Below are positions 48,051 to 58,739 of a stretch of 64,000 nucleotides of DNA, in pieces; within the stretch, counting starts at the first letter, position 1, and each line of letters begins with the position of its first letter. Below the pieces are notes generated by a model. It saw only the letters and a list, made by a program, of their open reading frames with translations. It did no database searches and was not told where the DNA came from. The position numbers and the translations under genes were made by a program. This DNA comes from Mallotus nudiflorus (Eukaryota > Streptophyta > Magnoliopsida > Malpighiales > Euphorbiaceae), in the NCBI GenBank assembly GCA_947683625.1, contig CANTUR010000124.1, forward strand, positions 2,206,001-2,270,000, given 5' to 3'.

Positions 48051-49189
48051 ATTTTTTTTGAACAAATATATATATATATTGATAAAAGATAATTACACCA
48101 CTTGTTCCTTTAAAATAAGATTAAAGAAAATAGGGACAATGTTAAAGCCATCATTACAAAAAACAACAGCAGATTGATTTTTAGTTAGCTAATCTGCCAG
48201 TATGTTGGCATTTCTAAAGACATGCCTAAAGCTAATATTCTTGTTAGTGGCTATCAAATTTTGAATTCCATTGTATAGAACATCCACTTCCCATGGCCTG
48301 TCCGCCATATTAGAATTACATAACTAAATTATTGGTAAGCAGTTTGATTCAATGATGAACTGTTTATTTGTAAAGTCACTAGCAAATAATGAAGCTTCAT
48401 GTATAGCTAACATTTCTGCCTGCAAATGAGCAGCTACTTTCTTTATGCTAATATGGATTAAATATCCTCTGCTATCCTTACACATAAAAGCAATACTACA
48501 AAAATTTTGATTATTAACAAATGAAGCATCAGAATTAATCTTCCACATTCCATCTGTTGGAGGAACCCACGTGTGATGAATATGAGAAACATTGGCATCA
48601 TTAACAATTAAGTTATGAGGAGAATGATTGGTAGAAAATAGTTGAATTAATTTCAACCAACTATTAATCATTTCCATAATTTCTCTTGGATGCTCCAATG
48701 ATCCATTAAATTGTTTAGCATTTTTGGATTATCAGATATACCAATAAATGATTGCAAATAAATCCATTAACTTCTCATTTCCATGCTCTGCTAATAGCTT
48801 GGTAGTATCTAGCCACCAGTTATTGAATGATCGAAACCCATTGATACACGACATAAACCCCAACTGAGAAGCATACCACACATGTTGAGAGTGCTCACAT
48901 AAAAATAAAACATGCTCAAGAGATTCGTACTTGCTACCACACAGATAACATATGTCCTTAACTTTACACCCTCTACGACTCAGAGCTTTATTAGTGGCTA
49001 AAGCATTCCAATAACATCTCCAAAGGAAGATATTCACTTTCAAAGGTATTTGTAGGTCCCAAATGGACTGCCAAACTTTCAGACTTGTTTCTCTATTCTC
49101 TGCAGTAGATGGTAATTGATTCCCATTACAGGCTAACTGTTTTAGGATTTTATAACCAGAATTTATCGAATATGGACAATTAATTATAT
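48034..49189 (-). mobile_element. LINE (L1-type) 3' fragment with 17-bp target-site duplication
   Basis: The insertion is 48051-49172. TGGACAATTCATTATAT at 48034-48050 and TGGACAATTAATTATAT at 49173-49189 differ at one base, a length typical of target-primed reverse transcription. A T run at the left end (about 48052-48059) is the poly-A tail of a minus-strand LINE. The element is truncated at its 5' end, as usual. It carries the last two domains of ORF2. Confidence 0.9.
48324..49043 (-). pseudogene. LINE ORF2 C-terminal part: zinc-binding RT domain and RNase H-like domain
   Basis: The frame at 49043-48732 reads VNIFLWRCYWNALATNKAL then CYLCGSKYESLEHVLFLCEHSQHVW, the zinc-binding (zf-RVT) domain that follows LINE reverse transcriptase, with its Cys/His residues kept. 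After a stop, the frame at 48698-48324 contains WKINSDASFVNNQ (first Asp), AEMLAIHEASLFA (Glu) and FIIESNCLPII, the plant LINE RNase H-like domain. In the last motif the usual E-S-D is E-S-N, a loss of a catalytic residue. The reverse transcriptase and endonuclease domains are missing. Confidence 0.82.
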
Positions 49190-49245
49190 TGATGGCATCA
49201 AATATTTAAAAGGAAATGGGTGCACCAGTTATAACATAATTTTTT

Positions 49246-52200
49246 TTAAAATAAAAATAAACTTATTAATTCAAACTAGCAATACATCGATGGAAACATA
49301 GATTAAATTTGCTAAAAACCATAAAAGATGAAATAACATCTATGTTAATAGGATAATAAATCAGTTTAAAGCCGATAAATTTGATAATAATATAGTGATT
49401 AGAATACCTATAACTCCAATTTTGTAATATACTAACGATCATAATATGATTTTTTGTCTCTGTCTGATCAAATATGCTTTACTCATCTAAATCACTCACA
49501 CACAAATAAAAAGCTATAACAAGACAAAGGAAAACAAAAAGTTGTAACAAGATGATGAAAAAACCAAACATTGCAACAAGACAATGAAATCACAAAAAAA
49601 CAAAATAAAACTTAGATCCATGCGAAATAACTACTTATTTAAAAAACTAAATTGATAAAAAGAGGTGTATATGAGTGATTTCAGGCCAAGAATGGCCAAA
49701 AATCACCCCTCCTTGCTTAAGGAAGATGAGTGACTATAAAAAAAATTGAGAGAAATGGAGGCTATCTTGTAGTTTAGACCTTTAATTGGGTATTTACTGA
49801 AATTATTTAGACCTTTAATTTACCTCTTATTAGTTTGTTTACTTGCTCATTTCTTGATTCTTCTAATATACCAATCAACGAAAGGGATGCTCTTATTAAA
49901 GTTTTGCCTTCATCTAGCAAGAGATACACTATTGTCTTGCTAGCTATTTGACGCTATTGTAAGCCATTATGTTCCAGTCATTGTGAGCAACCAAATCGAG
50001 CTTCCTTATGAGGATGAAATTGATTACAACCTATTCTCAATTTTCTTCTTTGTAAATGAAGCAATTCAGCTAGGTTATATGGTTGATTAACGAAGGAAAT
50101 TTTTGAAAGAAAGATGGCTAGAGAAGTGCAGAAATCTTAAGAGCATCTCCAATCACTTTGGAGGCAACTAAATATGTTGACTAGATTTGCAATATTACTA
50201 AGAAAATTTCTCAGCCTTGTATGATATATATTTCTTTTTTTTTTAATGAAAGCCATGGAATTTTTCAAATATGTGTGTTTACTGTAAAGATGTAAAGGAG
50301 AGGAGAGGGTCTTATACACGTGACATCCAGTCATCAAGTTAGGTGGAGTTCACCCTGCCACATAAAAATTTTTTAACGATGGTTAAGGCTGTTGTTAATG
50401 GAAGGTCATAGAACTATTTTTGATACATAAAAGTCCAATTGGGAATTTAAAAAAATATCTAATGTAAGATTTGGTCCAAAGTTCGAGGTCCAATTTGACC
50501 TTTTTCCCTTAGCAAATTGTCGATGACGAAACTGATATCGATTATAGGCAAAAATTTGGGACTCCTTCGAAAGGAATGCTATTTGATGTGTCAAGATATA
50601 AACCATCAATTTCACCAACCTAAACTACTTCTCTCTTCTCCTTTTCCTTTTCCTTCTCATTTTTTCTTCATTCTCTCTACAAAACTACTTATAATAATGG
50701 TTTCTTAGGCAGTTTTGACCATTTTCTTCTTCTTTTTTGCATTTTTTTTGCTTGTATATTATAGATTTATATTGGATCTATAATATGTTGTTCATAGTGC
50801 CTTCTTTCTAATGAGGTTTTTATAGATAAATAATTTTCTTGATATTTTTAATTTTTTGATGGTTTTGATCTATTAATAATGTTTGATTCTTGATATAATT
50901 TTATGAGTTCTATAGATCTAAACTTTTCTTATACTGCTATGATGATTATATGAGTTGATAATGTTCTCATCTTGACGCAATTACTGAATCCCTCTATACA
51001 ATATATACATCAGTTAATTAAATCTCATCTAAAAAGGAGTTACCGAGTTCATTATCCGACAGATCAATTTGTACTTATAACCTCCTTCATCAATTTTAAT
51101 GGAATATCGCTTCCTTATTGGTAAAAAAAAAATGGCCAACCTAAACAGCTATATTAATGTGTTGGAAGTATGTATTTTCACAGTGGAATAATATCATGAA
51201 GATGTGTACTAATACTTTCATGTTCATTATTTAATATACTTTCCATCACATGGTCAGGCTGGTTGGACCACATTTTGATTTTTTTTTTTTACAAATTTCA
51301 AGCATAAAATTAATAGGTGTTTGATCTCTATCTTAAGGGGATTTAAAGATACATTAATATTGGATATCAATTTCCAATTTTTTTCCCACTCTCTATTCTA
51401 TTAGAATAAGGTGGCAAGTTGGGTATATGGATGTGATCCTGTAATTTTCATATGTGTCAACTGTGGCCATTAGATGATCATCAAGATTTTTAAAAAAATA
51501 AAGTATAATTAAAAAATATAATAAATATTTAGAGATTTTTAAAAAAAATGATCAACCTTACTACTCACAACATAAATAGTGCGTTATAAGTAGTTCTTTT
51601 TTTTATTATTATAATACCTCTTTTTATAATTACAAAAAAATAATTTTATTACAAATTATAGATATTTAAACTATGGCAAAATAAATTTATCTAAAATATA
51701 TTTAAATATAAATATTTAATTTAAAATATTAAATTATAAATATAAGAATTTTAAATAATATAAAATTATATATCATTTTAAAAATTTTACCATATGAATT
51801 AATAAATTTCTTATAAATTTATTTTAAATTTGGTAAGTAAAAAATAAAAATGCGACTTTGAGAAATAGTATTAGGCGGTAACATGGGGAACCACAAATAT
51901 TATTAGGCGGTAAAATGAAAAAGAAAAAGAAGAAGTTATAAAGGAGGAGATCTCATGTTGCCAAAATATCCTTTACTTTTACATGTATATGTATGAGTAT
52001 TTTTTTTTTATCTTAAGAATATACTACACTCATTATTATCATATTTTATTGGAAAAATTATAAATTTGTTGTCTAAATTTTTATAATTTTTTTATTTGAG
52101 TGTCTAAATTTATTTTTTATATTTAAATGTTTAAATTTTAATTAAATATAAAAAATATATTAATCATATGTATATAGTCTATTTTAAATTAATTGTGTGT

Positions 52201-52785
52201 TTAGTTAGTTCAAACGAGATTTATCTTTTTTAACTATTTTTACTTTTTTTTTAAGCGGACAATAGTAGAGGATGAGTTAAAAAATAATATACAATGGTAA
52301 AAAAGTAGATCTTATTTAAGCTAATTAAATAAAAAATCAACTTAAAATAAGTCAAATATATTTTTTTAAAATTTAAACACTAGAAAAAAATAATTTAAAC
52401 ATTTAAATAAAAAAATTATAAAAATTCATAAATCAATTTTATAATTTTTTCGATTTTATTTCCGGCATGTTACTGTACTTATTGCGCGCCGCGCTGACAA
52501 TCTTTTTCCGATAATAAATAATATAAGAAAAAACAAAGGTGGAGCTGTTGGTATGGTGGGCACTAATTTCGGAATGATTAAAGGCGAAAAACAAAGTGAT
52601 TTATATATCTTTATGACTTTATCCATAAATAAATAAAAACGCCAGTCAACCATCTCATCTAATCTAATCTTGCAATTGAACACATGCTCTTAGCAATGCA
52701 ATAACCATTCTTCCTTGCTGTTCGTATTGTATTATTAGCAATCATTCTCTTTCATCAACTCACCGGATACTTGCATTTTTTCACT
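49246..52785. other. Intergenic and NBS-LRR upstream region, no gene seen
   Basis: 3.5 kb of AT-rich DNA. Short reading frames occur on both strands, none with recognisable domains. The stretch 49880-50100 reads briefly like decayed coding sequence, but I cannot assign it. The last 200 bp include a TATA-like tttatatatc (about 52599-52608) and the probable leader of the NBS-LRR gene. Confidence 0.5.
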
Positions 52786-54351
52786 ATGGCTGATGCTCTA
52801 GTTTCTGTAGTGATAGAGCAGCTAAGCTCAATCATTGTTTCTGAGATTGGAGAAGAGGTAAGCCTTGTTGCTGGTGTCAAGAAAGAAGTCAAGAAGCTTC
52901 AAACAAATCTGGAGGCCATCCGTGGTGTTCTTGCTGATGCAGAAGAAAGACAGCTCAAGGAGATCTCTGTCAAACAGTGGTTAGATGAGCTCAAAGATGT
53001 GTCCTACCGTATGGATGATGTGTTGGACGAGTGGAGCACTGCACTTTTGAAGTCACAGCTGAAGGAAGATGATCATGGCTCTGCTGCTAAGCCTAAAACA
53101 AGGAAGGTACTTCCCCTCATCAAATCCTCTTGCTTTTGTTGTAGAAAAGTGTCTCTGCGTCATGGCATTGCTCACAAAATTAAAGAATTGACTGCAATCT
53201 TGATTGATATCAAGAATCGGAGAGATATGTTCAGATTTGATGTTGGAAAGGGCACCATTAGGCAAGCTGAACGTCAAGTAACTACATCTCTTATTAACAC
53301 AACAGAGGTGCGTAGCAGAGAGCAGGAGAAAGAAATGATAGTGAACATTTTGTTGAGTGAGAGCAGCCAAAGTCAGCTCATTCATACTGTATCTATAGTA
53401 GGAATGGGAGGCATCGGGAAGACGACTCTTGCCCGATTAGCTTTCAATGATGGTACAGTAAAATCTTATTTCAACAAGAGTATTTGGGTGTGCGTTTCAA
53501 AACCTTTTGAGCCAATTAGGATCGCCAAGGCAATTCTCGAATCTCTTTCGGTTGATTCCCAAAGATTTGGTGAATTGGAAACTATTGTGAATCATATAAA
53601 AGAAATTATTTCAGGAAAGAGATTTCTGATAGTACTCGATGATATGTGGGAAGATGGTCCTGAGGAGTGGGGACAGTTGAAACATTGTCTTTTGGGTGGT
53701 TTGCCAGGAAGCAAAATTTTGGTGACTACACGCAGTGATATTGTTGCAGCCAACATGGGTTGCACGAGAACTAACCTGTTTCGAATAGGGAAATTGCCCC
53801 TAGAGGAATGCTGGTCAATATTCAGTCGGGTTGCATTCTTTGACAGAGACGATGAAGAGCGCAAACGACTAGAAACTATTGGAAGGGAAATAGTGAAGAA
53901 GTGTGATGGTTTGCCTCTTGCTGCAAAGGCTCTAGGAAGTCTTATGTGTTTGAAAAGTTCAGTCCAGGATTGGAGGAATGTGCTCAACAGCGAGCTATGG
54001 GAACTACCAGGAATATGGGAAGCTAAAAGTGGTTTAGCCTCCTTATGGTTGAGCTATTATGATTTGCCTTCAGAATTGAGACAATGTTTCACGTATTGTG
54101 CTATCTTTCCGGAGGATTACAAAATAGACAAAAGAAAGTTAATTGACATGTGGATGGCCCATGGTTATCTTGGAGCAATTTCAACTGAAAAAGACATGGA
54201 GACATATGGTGAAGAGCATTTCCAAAATTTAAGCTGGCGTTGTTTCTTTCAAGATTTCAGAGTAACTATTTATGGTGAAATGATGTGTACGATGCATGAT
54301 GTAATGCGTGATTTTGCCAATATATTCGAAATAGTGAGTGTTTCAGCGTGA
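52786..54351 (+). CDS. CC-NBS-LRR disease resistance protein, CC and NB-ARC part (RGA type)
   Basis: Intracellular immune receptors of this class bind ATP/ADP and trigger defence on pathogen recognition. The start is taken at MADALVSVVIEQL (52786), the standard beginning of RGA-like proteins; an in-frame ATG 15 bases upstream is less likely. A coiled-coil Rx-type domain covers about residues 5-140 with an EDVID-like ELKDVSYRMDDVLDEW. NB-ARC motifs: P-loop GMGGIGKTT at 206-214, RNBS-A SIWVCVSKPF, kinase-2 FLIVLDDMW (to 288), RNBS-B GSKILVTTRS, GLPLA at 375-379, RNBS-D CFTYCAIFPED, MHD at 503-505. All key residues look intact. Shortly after MHD the frame runs into a stop at 54349-54351, while the LRR part continues in the next frame. 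As sequenced it encodes a 521-residue CC-NB-ARC protein without LRRs. Confidence 0.93.
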   Translation: MADALVSVVIEQLSSIIVSEIGEEVSLVAGVKKEVKKLQTNLEAIRGVLADAEERQLKEISVKQWLDELKDVSYRMDDVLDEWSTALLKSQLKEDDHGSAAKPKTRKVLPLIKSSCFCCRKVSLRHGIAHKIKELTAILIDIKNRRDMFRFDVGKGTIRQAERQVTTSLINTTEVRSREQEKEMIVNILLSESSQSQLIHTVSIVGMGGIGKTTLARLAFNDGTVKSYFNKSIWVCVSKPFEPIRIAKAILESLSVDSQRFGELETIVNHIKEIISGKRFLIVLDDMWEDGPEEWGQLKHCLLGGLPGSKILVTTRSDIVAANMGCTRTNLFRIGKLPLEECWSIFSRVAFFDRDDEERKRLETIGREIVKKCDGLPLAAKALGSLMCLKSSVQDWRNVLNSELWELPGIWEAKSGLASLWLSYYDLPSELRQCFTYCAIFPEDYKIDKRKLIDMWMAHGYLGAISTEKDMETYGEEHFQNLSWRCFFQDFRVTIYGEMMCTMHDVMRDFANIFEIVSVSA

Positions 54352-55781
54352 TCATCAATTCTGAAGAAGAGCCAGTGTTGAAGCAGTGTTTATGTAAAGA
54401 AGGGCGTCATGTGAGGATAGTGCTTGGTGGAGAGATGTCATTTCCTAGCTCTATTTGCAGGTTAACAAATCTGCGTTCCCTCTGGATACAGTCCCAAAAT
54501 AATAAGAATATTCGGGCAGGTTTGTCTAATTTGTTTGAGAAATTGACAAGTTTAAGGTCCTTGATCCTGCATAAGTGCGACATTGAAGATATCCCATCCT
54601 CCATAAGTAAATTAATACACCTGAGGCAGCTAGACTTGGCTTATAATGTTAGATTGATAACGTTGCCTGAAAGTGTATGCCAATTATATAATTTGCAAAC
54701 ATTAGATGTCAGTGGCTGTCACCAGCTCAAACTGCCGCAAAGCATGGAAAAGCTGATCAACCTGAGGCATCTATATAATCAATGGAATAATGTCTTGCCC
54801 AAAGCGATCGGCAGATTAAATTGTCTCAGGACATTAAAGGAGTTCATTGTCAGCACTGATAGTGAACCCGCGGCAGCTTCTCTTGGAGACCTGAAAAACT
54901 TGAACCAGCTTCATGGATCGCTTTTGATAAAGGGGTTGGAAAATGTGGGAAATGTAGGCGAAGCTAAGGAAGCACAACTCGAGAAAAAGATCCAAATCAC
55001 TGAACTAGCTTTGTGTTTTGATGACGAGGAAACAGAGTGGAGGAAACATCGCGATGAAGAGTTGATCGAAGGCCTAAAGCCTCCTCCAAATGTGGAAGAT
55101 TTAAGTATACTGGGTTATCAAGGCCTGGAATTTCCTCGCAATTTGTTGATGCCATTAAATAATCTGAGGGAGTTGCATTTGAGGTGGGGAAACTGTGAGA
55201 ATTTACCTTCCCTGTGGAAGTTGCCATCCCTTGAAGTGCTTGAATTGAGCTCGATGAAAGGTATTAAAAAGTTTGGTGCAGAGTTTATTGCAATGGAAAC
55301 TAATCAAACTGGGGCTGAGATTTCTTCCTCGAATGTTGTTTCTTTCCTCAGATTGAAGGAACTGAAATGTTATGGCATGCCTAACTGGAAAGATTGGGAC
55401 AGTGTGACGATAACTACCGAATTTAAGATTATGCCATGCCTTCGCTGTTTGGAAGTTCAACGTTGTCCGATGTTGGAGGCACTGCCAAACTACCTTCTCC
55501 AAATGACCACATTAGAGGAGCTAACAATTGACGATTGTCCTGTTTTGAAGAAACGTCATCACCAGCAGCTGGAGAGTGGAGAAAATTGGCCCAATTGTAG
55601 AATAAAATTTTCGGCTGATAGACCGGGATGCTCGCCGGATACTTACGGGCTTGCACGAAATTATGGGCTTGGGACATGTTTCATCATAGCGAAAGGGTTT
55701 CTGGTATTGTGGCTTCCCCTCAGTTATAAGCTTCTTTCCTTTTTTTCTTTTTTCAATGTGGGATTTTGTTCCCACTTATAA
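54332..55781 (+). CDS. CC-NBS-LRR disease resistance protein, LRR part in shifted frame
   Basis: The frame that continues the protein begins just after a short A run at 54329-54331 (SECFSVIINSEEE, then the LCKEGRHVRIVLGGE linker typical of RGA proteins) and stays open to a stop at 55779-55781. Leucine-rich repeats follow from SICRLTNLRSLWIQS through LTSLRSLILHKCDIEDIP, LIHLRQLDLAYN, LYNLQTLDVSGC, MEKLINLRHLYN, the R-rich block ending GLENVGNVGEA, MPLNNLRELHLRWG and CLRCLEVQRCP, to a last repeat ending near GENWPNC. The remaining 60 or so residues are not LRR and end in a hydrophobic stretch. The paralogous fragment at 39367-40430 stops matching at the same place, so the tail may be read-through. 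There is no obvious intron to bridge the two frames. Confidence 0.88.
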
Positions 55782-55859
55782 GCCGCTTTCATTAATCATA
55801 AAATAATAAAATATCATTAGTTTTTTTAAAAAAAATTAAAAATAATAAAAATTATTAAT

Positions 55860-56957
55860 TTTTACTTTCAATTAGAATTTTTATTAGAAATAAAATAAAA
55901 ATTATCTTAATTAAAATAGAAAATATACTTTCAATTAAATTAAAATTATATTTAGTTAATTTAATTTTTATTAGAGATAAAATAGAAGTTAGCCTAATTA
56001 AAATAAAAAATAGATTTTCAATCAAATTTAAATTATATTTTAATTAATTTAAATTTTTATTAGTAAATGACTAAATTATTCAATTTTTATATAATAATGA
56101 GTGAAGATTATTTCGTAATTTTACATGTCTCCCTCCTTCGTATATTTTTATGTATTTTATACGTGAATAAAAAATTTATTCTACTCATATTATATATTAA
56201 ATAAATAATTAAACTTATTATTATTATTATAACAATAATAATAACAATGTTACTTACTTATATAACAACTTAATATAGTTATAATGATATTATACTTCAA
56301 TATTTCTTATAATTAAATTTTCTCAACTCTGTAACTGATATCATACCAAAAAAAAATATTATGTAATAATAAGACAATAATAAATAATTAATTATTTCTT
56401 AATAAAAAAATTTAAAAATAATAAAAGTTATATTTGAAAAACAAAAAATAAATAATATTAATTATTTTATTATAAAAATAACGATAATATTATTATTATA
56501 ATAATATTATCACTAAAATAGAAATTATTTAATTAAATTTCTTTTAGAGATAAAATTAAAGTTAACCTAATTAAAATAGAAAATATACTTTCAATTATAT
56601 TAGAATTAATTTTTTATTAAATTAATTTTTTTGAGATAAAATATAAGTTAATCTAATTAAAAAAATATATACTTTCAATTAAATTAGAATTTTTATTAAA
56701 GATAAGATAAAAATTAATCTAAATAAAATTGGAAATATACTTTAAATTAAATTATAATTATATTTTAGTTAATTTAATTTTACTTTTATTATTAAATAAC
56801 TAAATTTTCTTATTTTTATATAATAATAAATGAAGACTTTATCACAATTTTGTCTATCTTTCCCCTTTCATATATATATATATATATAACCACATATTTT
56901 ATAAGTAAACAAAAAATTTATTTAACTCGTGATATATAATAGATAAACAATTAAACA

Positions 56958-56999
<42 letters not shown>

Positions 57000-57950
57000 A
57001 AAAAATTTAAAAATAATGACAATATTATTTATTTATATAACAAACAATTTTATATTAACTTAATATAGTTATAATTCATTATAATTTGTAATAAATTATA
57101 TTAATTAATTTAATTTTAACTCTTTTGCATTAAATTTTATAAAAATATCTTAAAACAACAATTATATTATTTTTTTATAAAAAATATACTTTCAAATAAA
57201 TTATATTCTTTATTTTTTATTTATTAATTTTTAATTTATATCTAATTTTAAAACAAATTATATACTTTTCCTATTTTTAGAAAATTGATTAATTTTTATT
57301 TTTATTATTTACTTATTAAATTTAATATAATAAGACTTATAAAATTATGTTATCTATTTTGATTAATATTAGATAAAATATAAGTAAACCTAATTAAAAT
57401 AGAAAAAAATATTTTTAACAAAATTATTACTAAAATTTTAATTAATTTAATTTTGTTACAGATAAATTAGAAATTAACATAATTAAAATCAGAAACATAA
57501 TTTCAATTAAAATTAGAATTATATGTTAATTAATTTCATTTTTATTAGAGATAAAATAGAAAGTTAACCTAATTAGAATAGGAAATATATTTTCAATTAA
57601 ATTAGAATTACATTTTAATTTAATTTATTTTTGTTAGAGCTAAAATAGAAGTTAACCTAATTAGAACAGAAAATATACTTTCAATTAAATTAAAAAATTT
57701 TATCAGAGATAAGATAGAAGTTAACCTAATTAAATAAAAAATATACTTTCAATTAAATTAAAATTATATTTTAGTCAATTTTATTTTTATTAGAGATAAA
57801 ATCGAAATTAACCTAATTAAAAAAGAAAATATACTTTCAATCAAATTAAAATTATGTTTTGATTAATATAAATTTACTTTTATTAGTAAATGATTAAATT
57901 TTTATATATTAATGACTAAAGACTTTTTCATAATTTTACTTGTTCCCCCT
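55860..57950. repeat. AT-rich degenerate repeat field (units of about 70-95 bp)
   Basis: A phrase close to 'gagataaaatagaagttaa' with 'cctaattaaaatagaaaat' and 'atactttcaattaaatt' recurs about ten times: roughly 55975, 56545, 56630, 56697, 57370, 57455, 57545, 57635, 57708 and 57790. A longer pattern ends three groups of these units: 'agtaaatgactaaatt', then 'ataataatgagtgaagac', then a pyrimidine-rich 'cccccttcgtatat' (about 56065-56150, 56795-56875, 57885-57955). The field looks like a decayed higher-order tandem array directly downstream of the NBS-LRR gene. Confidence 0.7.
56958..56998. repeat. (ATT)n microsatellite
   Basis: About 13 uninterrupted ATT units inside the AT-rich repeat field. 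Confidence 0.95.
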
Positions 57951-57987
57951 TCGTGTATGTGCATGCGTGTGTCTATATATATAAATA

Positions 57988-58091
57988 TATATATCTTATT
58001 TCCAATATGATTTTCTTATTTATTTTTTTATCCCTAATGATGGCATTTTTACATGGGGATATTATTAAATATGATTTTTCTTTTTATTATT
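57988..58091 (+). pseudogene. RADA gene fragment (intron 10)
   Basis: Matches 25096-25192 in intron 10 of RADA, same orientation: attttgttatttattttt, aatgatggcat and atgattttt-ctttttattatt are shared, with several substitutions between. A weaker match extends left through the TA-rich run (to about 57970). The right end is cut exactly by the copia LTR at 58092. As it is intronic, it derives from genomic DNA duplication. Confidence 0.8.
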
Positions 58092-58498
58092 TGTAGAATT
58101 TGTGGAGGACTAATTTATAATAAACTTACTTTTATTATAACAAAGAGATTTTAATACAAGAGTATTTGTATATACATGCACATCAATATTCTCACAAACA
58201 CTCATGACATTTTTTCACAAACTCACCCACAACACACACTCTTTTACACATACACTAACTCTCACTTGACACACACATTTGTAAATGAGGATGGATGTAT
58301 TTATAGGTGAGGGTTGGGTACTAGTCCCATTTCCTCACTTTCACCTCTATAAGGGAGCCTTATCTTCTCTTTTCCTTATCTTCTTAAACTTTCTACATAC
58401 TACTACAATATGTTAGATCACACCACACAACTTTATCTTACTCTAGCTTATTCTGGAAAAGGTAAAAAGAGAGAGTAAGTTGGTGAACTTGCTTAATA
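58092..58498 (-). repeat. 3' LTR of copia element 3
   Basis: In the element's orientation it runs from TATTAAGCAAG (normally TG; here the second base is changed) to AAATTCTACA. It is preceded by a purine tract (gttattaagggagagt on the minus strand). On the minus strand a TATA-like tataaatacatcc lies at about 58304-58292. The left boundary is supported by the RADA-derived flank; the right one rests on the purine tract only. Confidence 0.65.
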
Positions 58499-58739
58499 CT
58501 CTCCCTTAATAACTACTCTCTCTTAATATATATTTGCTTACTATACCAAGTTGCCTTTTAAAATCTTCGAACTTTCTACCATTAAGCCCTTTAGTGAATA
58601 TATCCACAACTTGGTCTTCAATCTTGATATACTCCATCTTGATCTCTCCTCATATGAATTTTTCTTATGTGGAACACTGGATTCTCAGTCAAGTGTATAA
58701 TTAACTGATTATCATAATGTAGTTGTACCGTGTGCTCAA

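Noticed and set aside
46840..49172. Joining the two LINE pieces into one element
   Set aside because: Both are on the minus strand, but the ORF1 piece lies on the 3' side of the ORF2 piece, and the latter has its own poly-A end and target duplication, so they are separate insertions.
50130..50405. Possible MITE starting at 'gagcatctccaatc'
   Set aside because: The opening phrase is common in plant MITEs, but I could not find matching terminal inverted repeats or a target duplication on the right side.
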